From: Helicobacter didelphidarum
GTDB lineage: Bacteria; Campylobacterota; Campylobacteria; Campylobacterales; Helicobacteraceae
NCBI RefSeq assembly: GCF_003364195.1
Contig: NZ_NXLQ01000020.1
Span: 1 to 35,530 of the forward strand
Length of the DNA: 35,530 bases
Direction: 5' to 3'
In this document: in pieces, positions 1 through 9,348 of the stretch
Numbering within the stretch: position 1 is the first letter of the stretch
How the letters are laid out: each line of letters begins with the position of its first letter
Notes under the pieces: model-generated
Seen by the model: only the letters and a program-made list of their open reading frames with translations
Told to the model about the DNA's origin: nothing
The model's database searches: none
Made by a program: the position numbers and the translations under genes

Positions 1-59
1 TATCCAATAAAAGTAAGAGGTAAAAAGATAAATATAAATTGAAATGAGTTAAAGAGCAT
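1..59 (-). CDS. MBOAT family O-acyltransferase (AlgI-like), N-terminal fragment cut by window edge
   Basis: Reading leftwards from an ATG at 59, the first 19 codons give MLFNSFQFIFIFLPLTFIG, after which the window ends. This matches the highly typical N-terminus of AlgI/DltB-like membrane-bound O-acyltransferases (pattern MLFNSxxFIFxFLPxxxxG). An AAGG ribosome binding site lies at 66-69, seven bases ahead of the ATG. Family members sit in the inner membrane and pass acyl groups onto extracytoplasmic polysaccharide or peptidoglycan. It lies about 150 bp downstream of fliR on the same strand. Only the first transmembrane segment is visible, so substrate and completeness are unknown. Confidence 0.72.
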   Translation of the reverse strand, partial: MLFNSFQFIFIFLPLTFIG

Positions 60-209
60 GAATTGCCTTAAAAATCTAATCTAATATGGTAGAGGAATTA
101 TACAGAAAAATAGAGGAATTTGATTGTAATGAAATAATGTTTGATGAGATTTTACACAAAAATCAATTATTGTTGAGAATTATTGCTAGACTTCATTATA
201 CATCTTGCA

Positions 210-986
210 TTAATTTCCACTTAGAACTTTCCACAATACTTTCATTGCTTCGCTTAAATCATGACGAAATACATTGATGATACCCGGTGTGATAACCGCA
301 AGTATCATGAGTGCAACGGCAATTTTTACAGGGAAACCAATTACAAGCAAATTAAATTGCGGATGCGTTTTCATAATCATGCCAAAAATAATATCAGAAA
401 GCAACAAAACAGCAATGATAGGAAATGCCATAGAGAATCCAACCACAATCATATTAGCAAAAGCTTTAATAAAATATTTTACCATATCATCACTAAGCAA
501 AAATCCTCCAAGTGGAGTATCATTGATTGTATGGGCGATAATATCAAGCAAGAGGTAATGAAAATTAAAATGTAGTGCCATGAGGATTGAAAGAAATACA
601 ATAACTTGTGAGACAATTGGTTTTGTTGAGCCACTCATTGGGTCATAAGCACTCGCCATTGTTAGCCCCATAGCAAAGCTTGCTAAATCCCCAGCAAAAA
701 TAATTGAGGAAAATACTAATTGCAAAATTAATCCACAAGTAAAGCCAAGCATAAGCTCAAACGCACCAGCAATCATAAAAGTTGTTAAACTTTCATAAAC
801 AACAACATCTTTTACCATAGGCATAAAAACAACAGCAAGAATAAATGCAAGTGCAACACGTACACTTACAGGAATGAGTTGATTATCAAAGAAAGGGAAA
901 AATGCCAAGATCCCACCAAAACGCAATAGGAGCATGAGGAAAGCCATAACATTTGCATTTGTAATATGGGGTAAAAAATCTAGCAT
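210..986 (-). CDS. fliR: Flagellar biosynthesis protein FliR
   Basis: This is an inner-membrane part of the flagellar type III export gate, working with FliP and FliQ. The 258-residue length is normal for the family. The protein is almost wholly hydrophobic, with the typical FliR opening (RFGGILAFFPFFDNQLIPVSVRVALAFILA), a conserved central stretch around FAGDLASFAMGLTMASAYDP, and a PxIxVLLLSDIIFGMIMKTHPQFN segment near residues 188-213. The start has an AGAG ribosome binding site. It begins 17 bp after the stop of the upstream secreted protein on the same strand, so the two are probably cotranscribed. Confidence 0.95.
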   Translation of the reverse strand: MLDFLPHITNANVMAFLMLLLRFGGILAFFPFFDNQLIPVSVRVALAFILAVVFMPMVKDVVVYESLTTFMIAGAFELMLGFTCGLILQLVFSSIIFAGDLASFAMGLTMASAYDPMSGSTKPIVSQVIVFLSILMALHFNFHYLLLDIIAHTINDTPLGGFLLSDDMVKYFIKAFANMIVVGFSMAFPIIAVLLLSDIIFGMIMKTHPQFNLLVIGFPVKIAVALMILAVITPGIINVFRHDLSEAMKVLWKVLSGN

Positions 987-1003
987 AATAATCTCTGTAT
1001 ATT

Positions 1004-1885
1004 TTAACGCGTTGTTATGTTAATATCATAATCATTAAGATAACGAAGTGCGACTTGTGGGTTCATGCTAATATCATTTACAATGGCATATAATTCTGAT
1101 AGAGTCATTGTTGTCGCATTTTTTCGCTTGAGAATAATTTTTGCATATTGCTTATTGGAGGTTAAAATCTCACCAATTCCACTTGCAACTTTTAAAATAC
1201 CCTCAGTTGTTTGTGCTTTTATTTCGGAGTTTCGTAAAAGTATTGTTGGGAGTACGGCTATAAATGCGTTAATATTCGCGCTGTATAGCTGTTTTGTGAG
1301 TTCAGCATCGTTTTCTTTTAGTAGCATAAAGACTTTATCACCAATTTTAGGGGCGTTGATTTCAAATACAAATTGTTCAAATAAGAATTCCCAATCAACC
1401 ATCTTTTCAATATCTTTTAGTATGGTTTCTAAATCTTTCCCATTAAAAGTTTTGGATTGTGTTTGAATATTACCATTTGTTTTAAGGGTATAGGTATCAG
1501 TATTTAAAGCACATTCATACTTATTTAATAATCTGGGTGTGTTAAGATTTAGGGCTGTGTTACATAAGAATTTTTTTGGAAATAAATCTTTATATTTATT
1601 TTCTTCCCCAATGTTGCGAGGCGTTATATCACCAGATAATACATAACTTATACTTTTCTCTTCACTTGCTACGATAAATTTTATATTTGTAATTGCATCA
1701 TCATTATACATGCGATTAAGTGTGCAAGTTGCTTTTGAATCATTGCCTTGACATTTTGCTTCACCTAAGCTTTGTGTGATATTTTCTGCATGTTGTTTCG
1801 CATTTATTTTTGCATGAAGAAGATTTGTGCATGAGCATAAAAGGAGAATTGACAATATTCCATGTTGAATAATTTTGACTAACAT
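1004..1885 (-). CDS. Secreted protein of unknown function, upstream of fliR
   Basis: I do not recognise a named family. The 293-residue product opens with a hydrophobic signal sequence (ILSILLLCSCTNLLHA), cleavable after LHA. The CSC inside it is a poor lipobox, so lipidation is possible but not favoured. The mature part is polar, has cysteines near residues 49, 56, 107 and 124 that could form disulphides, and ends in a helix-rich half. The ATG is preceded by AAGGATATATA. It is the first gene of a probable two-gene unit with fliR, but the proximity does not prove a flagellar role. Location is predicted periplasmic or envelope-attached. Confidence 0.6.
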   Translation of the reverse strand: MLVKIIQHGILSILLLCSCTNLLHAKINAKQHAENITQSLGEAKCQGNDSKATCTLNRMYNDDAITNIKFIVASEEKSISYVLSGDITPRNIGEENKYKDLFPKKFLCNTALNLNTPRLLNKYECALNTDTYTLKTNGNIQTQSKTFNGKDLETILKDIEKMVDWEFLFEQFVFEINAPKIGDKVFMLLKENDAELTKQLYSANINAFIAVLPTILLRNSEIKAQTTEGILKVASGIGEILTSNKQYAKIILKRKNATTMTLSELYAIVNDISMNPQVALRYLNDYDINITTR

Positions 1886-2127
1886 TATATATCCTTAATA
1901 AAAAATACTGAATATTATACTGAAATAAAATTTAGTCTCAGGTATTTCTTGATATTTTTTTGAGAATCTTATAGGTTATTTTTTTAAATGTTTTGATTTA
2001 TTAATAATTTTTTAGCTTTTTCTAAAATAGTTTTATGAAGAAAAACTAAAAATTGATTAAAAATCTCAATAATGTTGAGAAAATCCATTTACATACTTTA
2101 TAATTTTAAGAAAATATGGAGCATAGT

Positions 2128-2811
2128 ATGAGATTCTATAAATTAAAAAAGTATTTTTTCTTTTTATGTATTTTTGGAATATTTGTTTATGCAGATTCTC
2201 AACCTAACAAGAAAAAAACAAAAACACAAGAAATCCCAGTTGTTCAACCTTTATGCCAAATCTTGCAATCATGTCGAGCAGGAATTTGCATCTATGGTTG
2301 CGAGAATCCGCAAACGGAACTAACATTTGTAAAATATGTGATTGCAAATACTGATATTGAGAAAGCTTATGCAACAAGGCTAGAGTTAGCAGATTCTATA
2401 GAGTTTCTCTTACCAACATTACCCACAGAAAATAAAGAATATCAAGTAACAATGAATGATGCGGAGAGTGAAACAAAGAAAGATGATAGTATATATCAAG
2501 TGCAAAATTATGAAATAAAAAAGAGCTATAACACTGCACGAAATGGGCAACAAGAAATATATCAAGAAAGAATAAAAGCTAGTCCAAATGACTATTCTCT
2601 TATGGGTGCACATTTAATGAGAGATTCAACCAAAGAAGATACCCAAACTAAAAGTAAGAGAACAAACATTTTAATAATAAAATATATATGGGAATCACAG
2701 GATTTACTCATTATATCATTACATGAAAATGGGAATGTTGTTGGTAAGATTGTATTTGAAAAACAAGGTGAGAGTGTTATAATTTATGATAATGTGGCAT
2801 TTATTAAATGA
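2128..2811 (+). CDS. Small secreted protein of unknown function
   Basis: No family recognised. The best start is the ATG at 2128, because GGAG at 2118-2121 sits six bases ahead of it; an in-frame ATG at 2116 overlaps that site and lacks its own. The 227-residue product has a signal peptide (RFYKLKKYFFFLCIFGIFVYA, cut after YA) followed by a charged linker and a cysteine cluster CQILQSCRAGICIYGC near residues 44-59 that could form two disulphides in the periplasm. The rest is polar and mixed alpha/beta, ending IIYDNVAFIK. It stands 55 bp upstream of radA and divergent from the gene at 1004-1885. Confidence 0.55.
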   Translation: MRFYKLKKYFFFLCIFGIFVYADSQPNKKKTKTQEIPVVQPLCQILQSCRAGICIYGCENPQTELTFVKYVIANTDIEKAYATRLELADSIEFLLPTLPTENKEYQVTMNDAESETKKDDSIYQVQNYEIKKSYNTARNGQQEIYQERIKASPNDYSLMGAHLMRDSTKEDTQTKSKRTNILIIKYIWESQDLLIISLHENGNVVGKIVFEKQGESVIIYDNVAFIK

Positions 2812-2866
2812 TATTAATCCTTTGAAAAATCTTTAATTTAAAGAACAAAAATACAAAGGTATATTC

Positions 2867-4309
2867 ATGAAAAAACAAAAAACTTCAAACCTCTATGAAT
2901 GTCAGCACTGTGGTTGGCAAAGTAGCAAATGGGTTGGCAAATGTCCTAATTGTGCTTCATGGGAAAGTTTGGTAGAACTAAAAAAAGAACAAGTAAATTA
3001 TCTTATGTTAGATTCTAAAAAAGCTGGATTGAATACAAACATTGCTACCAAAGCAATTCCTATTACTCAAATTCAAGAAGAAATACTCGATAGATTTAGT
3101 TCCACCCAAAATGAACTCGATATTGTTCTGGGCGGTGGGATTGTATACGGTGGATTATACCTTATTGGTGGAAGTCCTGGCGTGGGAAAATCTACTTTGC
3201 TGTTAAAGGTTGCTGGTGGCTTAGCACAAGATTCTTATAATATAAAAGAACAGGATTTTATAGATAATGGTGATTTACATATTGTGCAAAAACCCCAAAC
3301 ATATAGCCCGAAACGCGTACTTTATGTGAGTGGGGAAGAAAGTCTTAGTCAGATTCGTAATCGTGCAAGTCGTTGCAATGCCATTAGCCCTAATTTATAC
3401 TTGTTGAGTGAAATTAATATTGAAGAAATTAAAGAATCTTTGCTGAATGGTCGCTTTGAAGTATGTATTATAGATTCTATACAAACACTTTATTCGCCCA
3501 ATCTTAACGCTGCACCAGGCTCTGTTTCACAAGTTCGAGAGATAACTTTTGAGCTTATGCGGATGGCAAAAAATCTCAATATTGCGATGTTTATTATTGG
3601 ACATATTACAAAAGATGGACAAATAGCTGGTCCTCGTGTATTAGAACACATGGTAGATTGTGTTTTATATTTTGAAGGTGAGCGAAATAATGAATTAAAA
3701 ATCTTGCGTGGATTTAAAAATCGTTTTGGTGCAACAAGTGAAATAGGTATATTTGAAATGCGTGCAGATGGGCTTGTAAGTGCGACTGAAGCAACAAAGA
3801 AATTTTTTAGTGCAAAAAAAGATATGCCTGGTAGTGCGGCAGTAGCGATTATGGAGGGGAGTAGGTGTTTGGTTGTAGAGATTCAAGCTTTGACTTGTGA
3901 AAATGAATTTGGTATGTCAAAAAGGCTTTCAAATGGTTTTGATAGCAATCGTCTCAATATGCTTTTAGCACTACTTGAAAAGAAATTGGGTATTCACTTG
4001 CATCGTCATGATGTTTTTATTAATGTTGCTGGTGGAATAAAAATTAATGAGCCGAGTGCGGATTTAGCAGTTATTGCGAGTATTTTATCAAGCTATAAAA
4101 ATCGTCCATTAAAAGCAAGCACAGCATTTTTAGGTGAGGTAAGTTTAATTGGTGATATTCGAGAAGTTGGTGGGCTTGATATGCGATTAAAAGAACTCGA
4201 AAGCTTTGGATTTAAAAATGTAATTGTGCCTAATATACCTAAAAATTATAAGGGGAATCTCAAATGTATAGCCGTTGATGAGGTCGCAAAGATTATTGAT
4301 TGGATGTAA
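2867..4309 (+). CDS. radA: DNA repair protein RadA
   Basis: RadA is a RecA-like ATPase that helps process branched recombination intermediates. The 480-residue protein has every family landmark: an N-terminal zinc finger with C12, C15, C26 and C29; Walker A GGSPGVGKST at 101-110; the RadA signature KNRFG at 284-288; and a C-terminal Lon-protease-like domain (GGIKINEPSADLAVIASILSS) without the Lon serine. A short polar insertion around residues 121-148 lies between Walker A and the VLYVSGEES strand. AAAGG precedes the ATG. Its neighbours on both sides are unrelated, and it looks like a single transcription unit. Confidence 0.96.
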   Translation: MKKQKTSNLYECQHCGWQSSKWVGKCPNCASWESLVELKKEQVNYLMLDSKKAGLNTNIATKAIPITQIQEEILDRFSSTQNELDIVLGGGIVYGGLYLIGGSPGVGKSTLLLKVAGGLAQDSYNIKEQDFIDNGDLHIVQKPQTYSPKRVLYVSGEESLSQIRNRASRCNAISPNLYLLSEINIEEIKESLLNGRFEVCIIDSIQTLYSPNLNAAPGSVSQVREITFELMRMAKNLNIAMFIIGHITKDGQIAGPRVLEHMVDCVLYFEGERNNELKILRGFKNRFGATSEIGIFEMRADGLVSATEATKKFFSAKKDMPGSAAVAIMEGSRCLVVEIQALTCENEFGMSKRLSNGFDSNRLNMLLALLEKKLGIHLHRHDVFINVAGGIKINEPSADLAVIASILSSYKNRPLKASTAFLGEVSLIGDIREVGGLDMRLKELESFGFKNVIVPNIPKNYKGNLKCIAVDEVAKIIDWM

Positions 4310-4574
4310 TGTAATTCAAGAAGAATTCTAATATAAGTTCTTTTTATTTCATATCTGAATAGTGTTGGTAGAATCTTTAAAAATATCCCATCATTCCAAA
4401 ATTATTGGGACATAAAAATGTATTATCACAGTCAATCAAAACCTACTTTATGCGTTTATTTTCATTTCAAGGCTATGTTGCTTTTTCTTTTAGATATTAT
4501 TGCACTCTTTTTGAACTTACCTTTCTAACATTAATTCTTGATAAATTAGATTTTGATAGTTGTTCTATACAATC

Positions 4575-6656
4575 TTACTCACCTAACTGCTTCTCTAATG
4601 ATTGTCTCACAAGTGTTATAATGTAGGGTATCTCATTTATATCCTCTAATTTTACTTCGGTGTTACCAGTCCCCAATTTTCCAATATTACTTATATCCCT
4701 AGCTTTTGCTTTTGGGTCATCAAGCTCATCTAAATCTATATTCAAAGTGAGTTTCAAATTAGATTTTTTAGGGATAATATCTACAAAATTTGTATCTAAT
4801 TTATAAGCAATTTTTAATTTTAATACTTCTCTTGTTATATTAGAATCTAGCAACAAAATCTCTTTTTCTAAAGCCTCAAATAGTTCTTTTACCTTGCCTT
4901 GTGTCAAATATGGGTGATTGTCCTTTGTCGTGTAGATTTCTTGTAGTTTATTTTTTGGTTTGTAGCTCTCAAGGATTTCTTTACTCAGTGTTGGGCATCT
5001 CCAAATGTCTAACGCCTCTTTCGCTAATTTGTTAGCTCTTTGTTTGATAGCCTCCTCGTTCCATATCTCAATTTGCCTTAATCCCTCATTGAGCCTAAGT
5101 GGGCTTTCTTTAAATCCGCCTTGCATATCTCGCTTTTCTGTGAATGGCTTGTCTTTGTATTCCGAGTTATAGCCTGTAAGCGTGAGATTGCCAAGTGTGT
5201 GAAGATATTTTTCTTGTATCTCTTGATAGTTTTCTCCTAAATCTTGTTGCCATTGTGGAGAGAGATTCTCATTTTGTGGCATAATATGCTCGATTGTATA
5301 GGCACTCGTATCGACAAACTCTTTTCTTTTGTGATTTTCTAGCTTACGCAGATAAAACATTCTTTTGTTGAAATTATAGAGATCTCTTGTCATAAAAGCA
5401 GATTCAAATTCTGTATCATTTGGGAATCTTGATTTTAATTTTTGCAACATCTTTGCTTCTATATTTTGGAGATAGTGTTGTTTATTTATATCTTTGGTAA
5501 GGATTGGGAATATTTTATTTAAGCTATTTGTCGGTAGTTTGCAAACTGCTCTTCTAAATACAAAACTTTCTACTAAACGCACAATTTTTTCAAAATCATC
5601 TTTTGGTATGATATTATTTTTATAATCATCATAAACCTCGAGTAAAAATGGATACGCAACATCGACTTTTAGCTCCCTTAAATCTCTAAAGGCAATTTGT
5701 AGTTTAGAATCTTTCTCTTTATCTAAAGCTATATTGCAAAAATATTCACTATACGCTTTTAAATCTTGCAAGAAAGATTCTGTATCTATCTTATTTTCTT
5801 GGATATATTTCTTGAAAGCCTCATATACTTTGTTTTCATTTGGGATATTTCTTGTCTTAAGTGTGAGATAATCTCTCATAAAATTATTAAAATATTTTTC
5901 ATAAGGCTCTTGCCCAAACTCCTTCTCAATCTCTCTCCAATATTTCTCATATAGCCTTGTCTGTTCCTGTGATTCTAGTCCCATCAAAATATAATTTCGT
6001 ATCAAATCAGCTTGAGAGAGTGCCTTGCCTGTGGAATTCATACTCTCAAATATAAGCTGTGGATTGTCATCTGGTCTTTTTAATGCAATATCTACGATTA
6101 CAAGCTTATTCAACCCTATGCAGATTTGTTCTATTTCATTTTTATGCTTTTGTAATTGTTCTCTAAAAAATCTAAGATTTTCTTTTATTTTTAAGGATTC
6201 TTCACTTGGAGTTGGTTTGTTTGTGTCGATAATAGCGATGAGAGTGTCTTTATCGTTTTGGGAGAGTATGAGTTTGTATTTGGTGTCAGCTTTTTCATAG
6301 GGATTGAGTAAATATTGATTTTGAATCTTAATCTTTGAAATACCAATAAACTCATCTTCATCATGAAGAATCTCATGCAAGGCAATCAAAAGCAAAGTAA
6401 TTGTTGTGATTCTTTGTTGCCCATCAATGATTGAGAGTGGTTTTGTCGCACTAATAGAATAAATATCATCATGAATATAGACAATAGAGCCTACGAAATG
6501 TGCCTTGATATTTGCATTGCTCCCAATCCGCAAAATATCATTCCATAATTGCTCGCATTGTTTTATGTCCCAGCTATACATTCTTTGATACACGGGGATA
6601 ATGAATTGCTGTGCGGTTCGCATAAACTCTAGTAATTCAGTTTCTTTTGCTTTCAT
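4575..6656 (-). CDS. GmrSD-type restriction/defence protein (DUF262-DUF1524-DUF5655)
   Basis: Domains in order: an N-terminal DUF262 ParB-like NTPase/nicking domain with FIIPVYQRMYSW at 18-29 and the catalytic-type IDGQQR at 77-82; a helical middle; a DUF1524 HNH-like nuclease around residue 450 (YTIEHIMPQN, then LGNLTLTGYNSEYKDKPF); and about 100 C-terminal residues resembling DUF5655 (FVDIIPKKSNLKLTLNIDLDEL...ISNIGKLGTGNTEV). The 693-residue length fits intact single-chain GmrSD-like proteins. GmrSD is a type IV system that cleaves modified phage DNA using NTP; a similar role here is inferred. No methyltransferase or other defence gene is adjacent. All motifs are intact, so it is probably functional. 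Confidence 0.88.
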   Translation of the reverse strand: MKAKETELLEFMRTAQQFIIPVYQRMYSWDIKQCEQLWNDILRIGSNANIKAHFVGSIVYIHDDIYSISATKPLSIIDGQQRITTITLLLIALHEILHDEDEFIGISKIKIQNQYLLNPYEKADTKYKLILSQNDKDTLIAIIDTNKPTPSEESLKIKENLRFFREQLQKHKNEIEQICIGLNKLVIVDIALKRPDDNPQLIFESMNSTGKALSQADLIRNYILMGLESQEQTRLYEKYWREIEKEFGQEPYEKYFNNFMRDYLTLKTRNIPNENKVYEAFKKYIQENKIDTESFLQDLKAYSEYFCNIALDKEKDSKLQIAFRDLRELKVDVAYPFLLEVYDDYKNNIIPKDDFEKIVRLVESFVFRRAVCKLPTNSLNKIFPILTKDINKQHYLQNIEAKMLQKLKSRFPNDTEFESAFMTRDLYNFNKRMFYLRKLENHKRKEFVDTSAYTIEHIMPQNENLSPQWQQDLGENYQEIQEKYLHTLGNLTLTGYNSEYKDKPFTEKRDMQGGFKESPLRLNEGLRQIEIWNEEAIKQRANKLAKEALDIWRCPTLSKEILESYKPKNKLQEIYTTKDNHPYLTQGKVKELFEALEKEILLLDSNITREVLKLKIAYKLDTNFVDIIPKKSNLKLTLNIDLDELDDPKAKARDISNIGKLGTGNTEVKLEDINEIPYIITLVRQSLEKQLGE

Positions 6657-6703
6657 AAGCTAGTCCTTGATTTGTGGTGTATAGCTATTGATTTTAAGAG
6701 ACT

Positions 6704-6737
6704 TTATAGATAGTTTATTGCATTGATAAATCTATAA
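6704..6737 (-). terminator. Weak AT-rich hairpin 3' of acs
   Basis: TTATAGAT at 6704-6711 and ATCTATAA at 6730-6737 are a perfect 8-bp inverted repeat about an 18-nt centre. It lies between the acs stop and the start of the GmrSD-like gene on the same strand. It could end acs transcription, but the stem is AT-rich and no strong T run follows, so this is only a possibility. Confidence 0.3.
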
Positions 6738-6755
6738 TGCTTCATTACTATTTTA

Positions 6756-8750
6756 TTAAACATTAGTTACAATTTTTACAATTTTCTCTACAATGCTTGG
6801 ATCTTCCAATGTGCTTATGTCTTGTTTTACTTCTTCTCCTCTTGCAATAGATTTCAAGATTCTGCGCATAATTTTTCCACTTCGTGTTTTTGGTAAGCCG
6901 GGTACGAATAATGCTGCTCCAAGCTTTGCAATATTTCCAATTTCTTTACTGAGAATACCATTGATTTCTTTCATAATTTCTAATTCTTCTCCCATACTTC
7001 TAGGGACATTTTCATGTAACACGATATAAGCAAACAAACTTTCTCCAGTAATAGGATCTAATTTGCTTACACATGCACTTTCCGCAACACTTTCATGTTT
7101 TGTAATCGCAGATTCAATCTCTGCTGTTCCAATTCTATGCCCACTTACATTTACAACATCATCAGTGCGTCCTGTAATTGTAATATATCCCTTTTCATCA
7201 ATAATCGCACCATCACCAGAAAAATAAATTGGCATACCATCTCTTTTTACCTGTGAGAAATAACTTTCGATATAGCGTTCGGAATCTCCCCATATATTGC
7301 GTATCATAGATGGCCAAGGCTTTGTTATACAAAGTAGTCCTTGTTCCCCATTCTCTACCCTACTGCCATCTTCATGCAACACTTCAGCAATGATTCCAGG
7401 AAGAGGTAAAGTGGCACATCCGGGTTTAATTGGTGTAGCACCAGGAAGAGGTGTTATCATATTGCCCCCCGTTTCTGTTTGCCACCAAGTATCCACAATG
7501 GAACATCTCCCTCCACCAATTTCTTCATAAAACCATTTCCATGCAGTTGGATTGATTGGTTCACCAACGGTTCCTAGCACTTTTAAAGAACTTAAATCAT
7601 AATTGCGAGGTTCATGTTCAGCGTGAGAATATAGCATACGAATAGCTGTTGGGGAAGTGTAAAATTTATCAATTTTATATTCTTCAATCATTTGCCACCA
7701 TCTCCCGTAATTTGGGTAGGCAAGAGTTCCTTCATAAATAAGTGTTGTTGCTCCACATGCTAATGGACCATAAATTAAATATGTGTGTCCTGTAATCCAA
7801 CCAACATCAGCTGTACACCAATAATTATCAGAATCTTTTATATCAAATACCCATTCCATTGTGAGTTGTGCGTGCAAAATATATCCTGCACTGCTATGTT
7901 GCACACCTTTTGGTTTACCTGTGCTACCGCTTGTATAGAGTAAAAATAGGGGATCTTCGGAATCCATTGGTTCTGGTTCAAAAATACTGCGTTCATGTGC
8001 TATCATTTCATTATATGAAAAATCTCGTCCTCGCACATATTCAATGTCTTCCCCATTTCGTTCAACAATTAGCACTTTCTTTACACTTGGACAAGAATTA
8101 TTTTCTAATGCCTTATCCACAGCTGGTTTTAACATATATGGCTTCCCTTTTCTAAATGCACCATCAGCAGTTACAACAAGCTTTGCTTCTGCATCTTGGA
8201 TTCTATCCCGCAATGCTTCTGGACTAAAACCTCCAAATACAACGCTATGTATAGCACCAATTCTTGCACACGCAAGCATAACAATTGCAACTTCAGGAAT
8301 CATTGGCATATATAATACTACTCTATCCCCCTTGCGAATGTCAAAATGGTTTTTTAACAGATTGGCAGTTTTATTCACTTCGGTGTAAAGCTTACGATAA
8401 GTAACAACTTTATAATCTCCCATTTCGCCTTCAAAAATTATAGCAACCTTATTCTTTTTTTCTTTTAAGTGTCTATCAATACATTGGTAAGAAACATTAA
8501 GTTTACCACCTTCAAACCATTTATAAAAAGGTGCATTTTCTGTGTTTAATACCTTATTAAACGGATGAAACCAACTTATTTTCTCTCTTGCTAAATCACC
8601 CCAAAATTTTTCATAATCAGAATCTGCATTGTAACACAAATCTTCATATTCACACATGTTCTTTATACGTGCCAACTTAGCAAAATCACGATTCGGTTTA
8701 AAGATTTTTTGAGAAAGAACTTTCTCTATATTTGCATTTACATTATCCAT
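6756..8750 (-). CDS. acs: Acetyl-CoA synthetase (AMP-forming)
   Basis: Acs converts acetate, ATP and CoA to acetyl-CoA, AMP and PPi through acetyl-AMP. The 664-residue length is normal. Visible motifs are the AMP-binding loop [11 protein letters not shown] at 272-282, the WWQTETGG adenine-binding motif, [31 protein letters not shown] at the hinge, and [11 protein letters not shown] near 620-630, with the acetylation-sensitive catalytic lysine at about K626. A GGGAC ribosome binding site precedes the ATG. It is divergently oriented to the MetF-like gene across a 0.6 kb spacer containing a long inverted repeat that may regulate it. Confidence 0.97.
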   Translation of the reverse strand: MDNVNANIEKVLSQKIFKPNRDFAKLARIKNMCEYEDLCYNADSDYEKFWGDLAREKISWFHPFNKVLNTENAPFYKWFEGGKLNVSYQCIDRHLKEKKNKVAIIFEGEMGDYKVVTYRKLYTEVNKTANLLKNHFDIRKGDRVVLYMPMIPEVAIVMLACARIGAIHSVVFGGFSPEALRDRIQDAEAKLVVTADGAFRKGKPYMLKPAVDKALENNSCPSVKKVLIVERNGEDIEYVRGRDFSYNEMIAHERSIFEPEPMDSEDPLFLLYTSGSTGKPKGVQHSSAGYILHAQLTMEWVFDIKDSDNYWCTADVGWITGHTYLIYGPLACGATTLIYEGTLAYPNYGRWWQMIEEYKIDKFYTSPTAIRMLYSHAEHEPRNYDLSSLKVLGTVGEPINPTAWKWFYEEIGGGRCSIVDTWWQTETGGNMITPLPGATPIKPGCATLPLPGIIAEVLHEDGSRVENGEQGLLCITKPWPSMIRNIWGDSERYIESYFSQVKRDGMPIYFSGDGAIIDEKGYITITGRTDDVVNVSGHRIGTAEIESAITKHESVAESACVSKLDPITGESLFAYIVLHENVPRSMGEELEIMKEINGILSKEIGNIAKLGAALFVPGLPKTRSGKIMRRILKSIARGEEVKQDISTLEDPSIVEKIVKIVTNV

Positions 8751-8841
8751 ATTTTGTCCCTTTAATCGAGGTATTTATACCAATCATAGAATATAAATAA
8801 TAAATATGAAAGAATAACATTAAAATTTTATTATTATAAAT

Positions 8842-8912
8842 ATATATTGTTACTTTTATAAACAATATTATTCGTTAAATTAGGTATATTATATTATAAA
8901 GTAACAATATAT
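8842..8912. repeat. Long imperfect inverted repeat upstream of acs
   Basis: The left arm ATATATTGTTACTTTTATAA (8842-8861) and the right arm TTATAAAGTAACAATATAT (8894-8912) are reverse complements over 19 positions with one extra T in the left arm. The 32-nt centre is AT-rich. It lies about 90-160 bp upstream of the acs start. Each arm contains TTGTTAC, so it could be a paired operator or a cruciform or RNA hairpin. I cannot name a regulator. Confidence 0.6.
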
Positions 8913-9305
8913 GATATGAAAAATCTATAACTATTTTTGAATATAATTACAAAATATACCCATTGATATTTTTGTGTAGAAATATCATAATTTGCGTAGG
9001 AAATGTATAGTAAAAATCTTACAAAGAAGTTTATATTATCACAACATATTGATTTGTGCCATTTGATTATTTCAATAAATAGTGAGGTTAAAAGATAAGT
9101 TTTAAGTATAGCACCAAGAAAAGCATCTTTACATTTTGTTAATAATCTATTGGTGGTTTTTTGTCACTACTATAACATTATAGAGAATCTTATTTTATAG
9201 GTTGCTTTGTTATTTGTATCTTTTGGATAGCAATTACTTTTTTCTTATAAAATCTTAAAAATAAATAAAAATTAATAAATACATATCATATTTTTATTTT
9301 TATGT

Positions 9306-9311
9306 TATAAT
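9306..9311 (+). promoter_or_regulatory. -10 element of the MetF-like gene
   Basis: TATAAT at 9306-9311 sits in a T-rich context typical of Helicobacter sigma-80 promoters, about 38 bp before the ATG at 9349. AAGG at 9338-9341 is the ribosome binding site. Confidence 0.6.
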
Positions 9312-9348
9312 ATTTTAATATATCTTTTTCGATTTTCAAGGTAAGTTT

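Larger units (their letters stand above)
8751..9348. other. 598-bp divergent intergenic region between acs and the MetF-like gene
   Basis: Very AT-rich, with no convincing small gene on either strand. It holds the long inverted repeat at 8842-8912 near acs and a sigma-70-type promoter for the rightward gene at 9306-9311. I see nothing definite between about 8920 and 9290. Confidence 0.6.

Noticed and set aside
86-277. 63-codon plus-strand ORF left of fliR
   Set aside because: It has no ribosome binding site, overlaps the 3' end of fliR antisense, and the real signal in this stretch is the minus-strand MBOAT start at 59.
4310-4574. Possible decayed minus-strand gene end after the GmrSD-like gene
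   Set aside because: One frame gives short protein-like pieces such as VLIDCDNTFLCPNNFGMMGYF split by stops, but they match no family I can name and are too short to support a pseudogene.
4405-4626. 73-codon plus-strand ORF downstream of radA
   Set aside because: TTG start without a ribosome binding site, overlapping the end of the GmrSD-like gene; composition is that of antisense AT-rich DNA.
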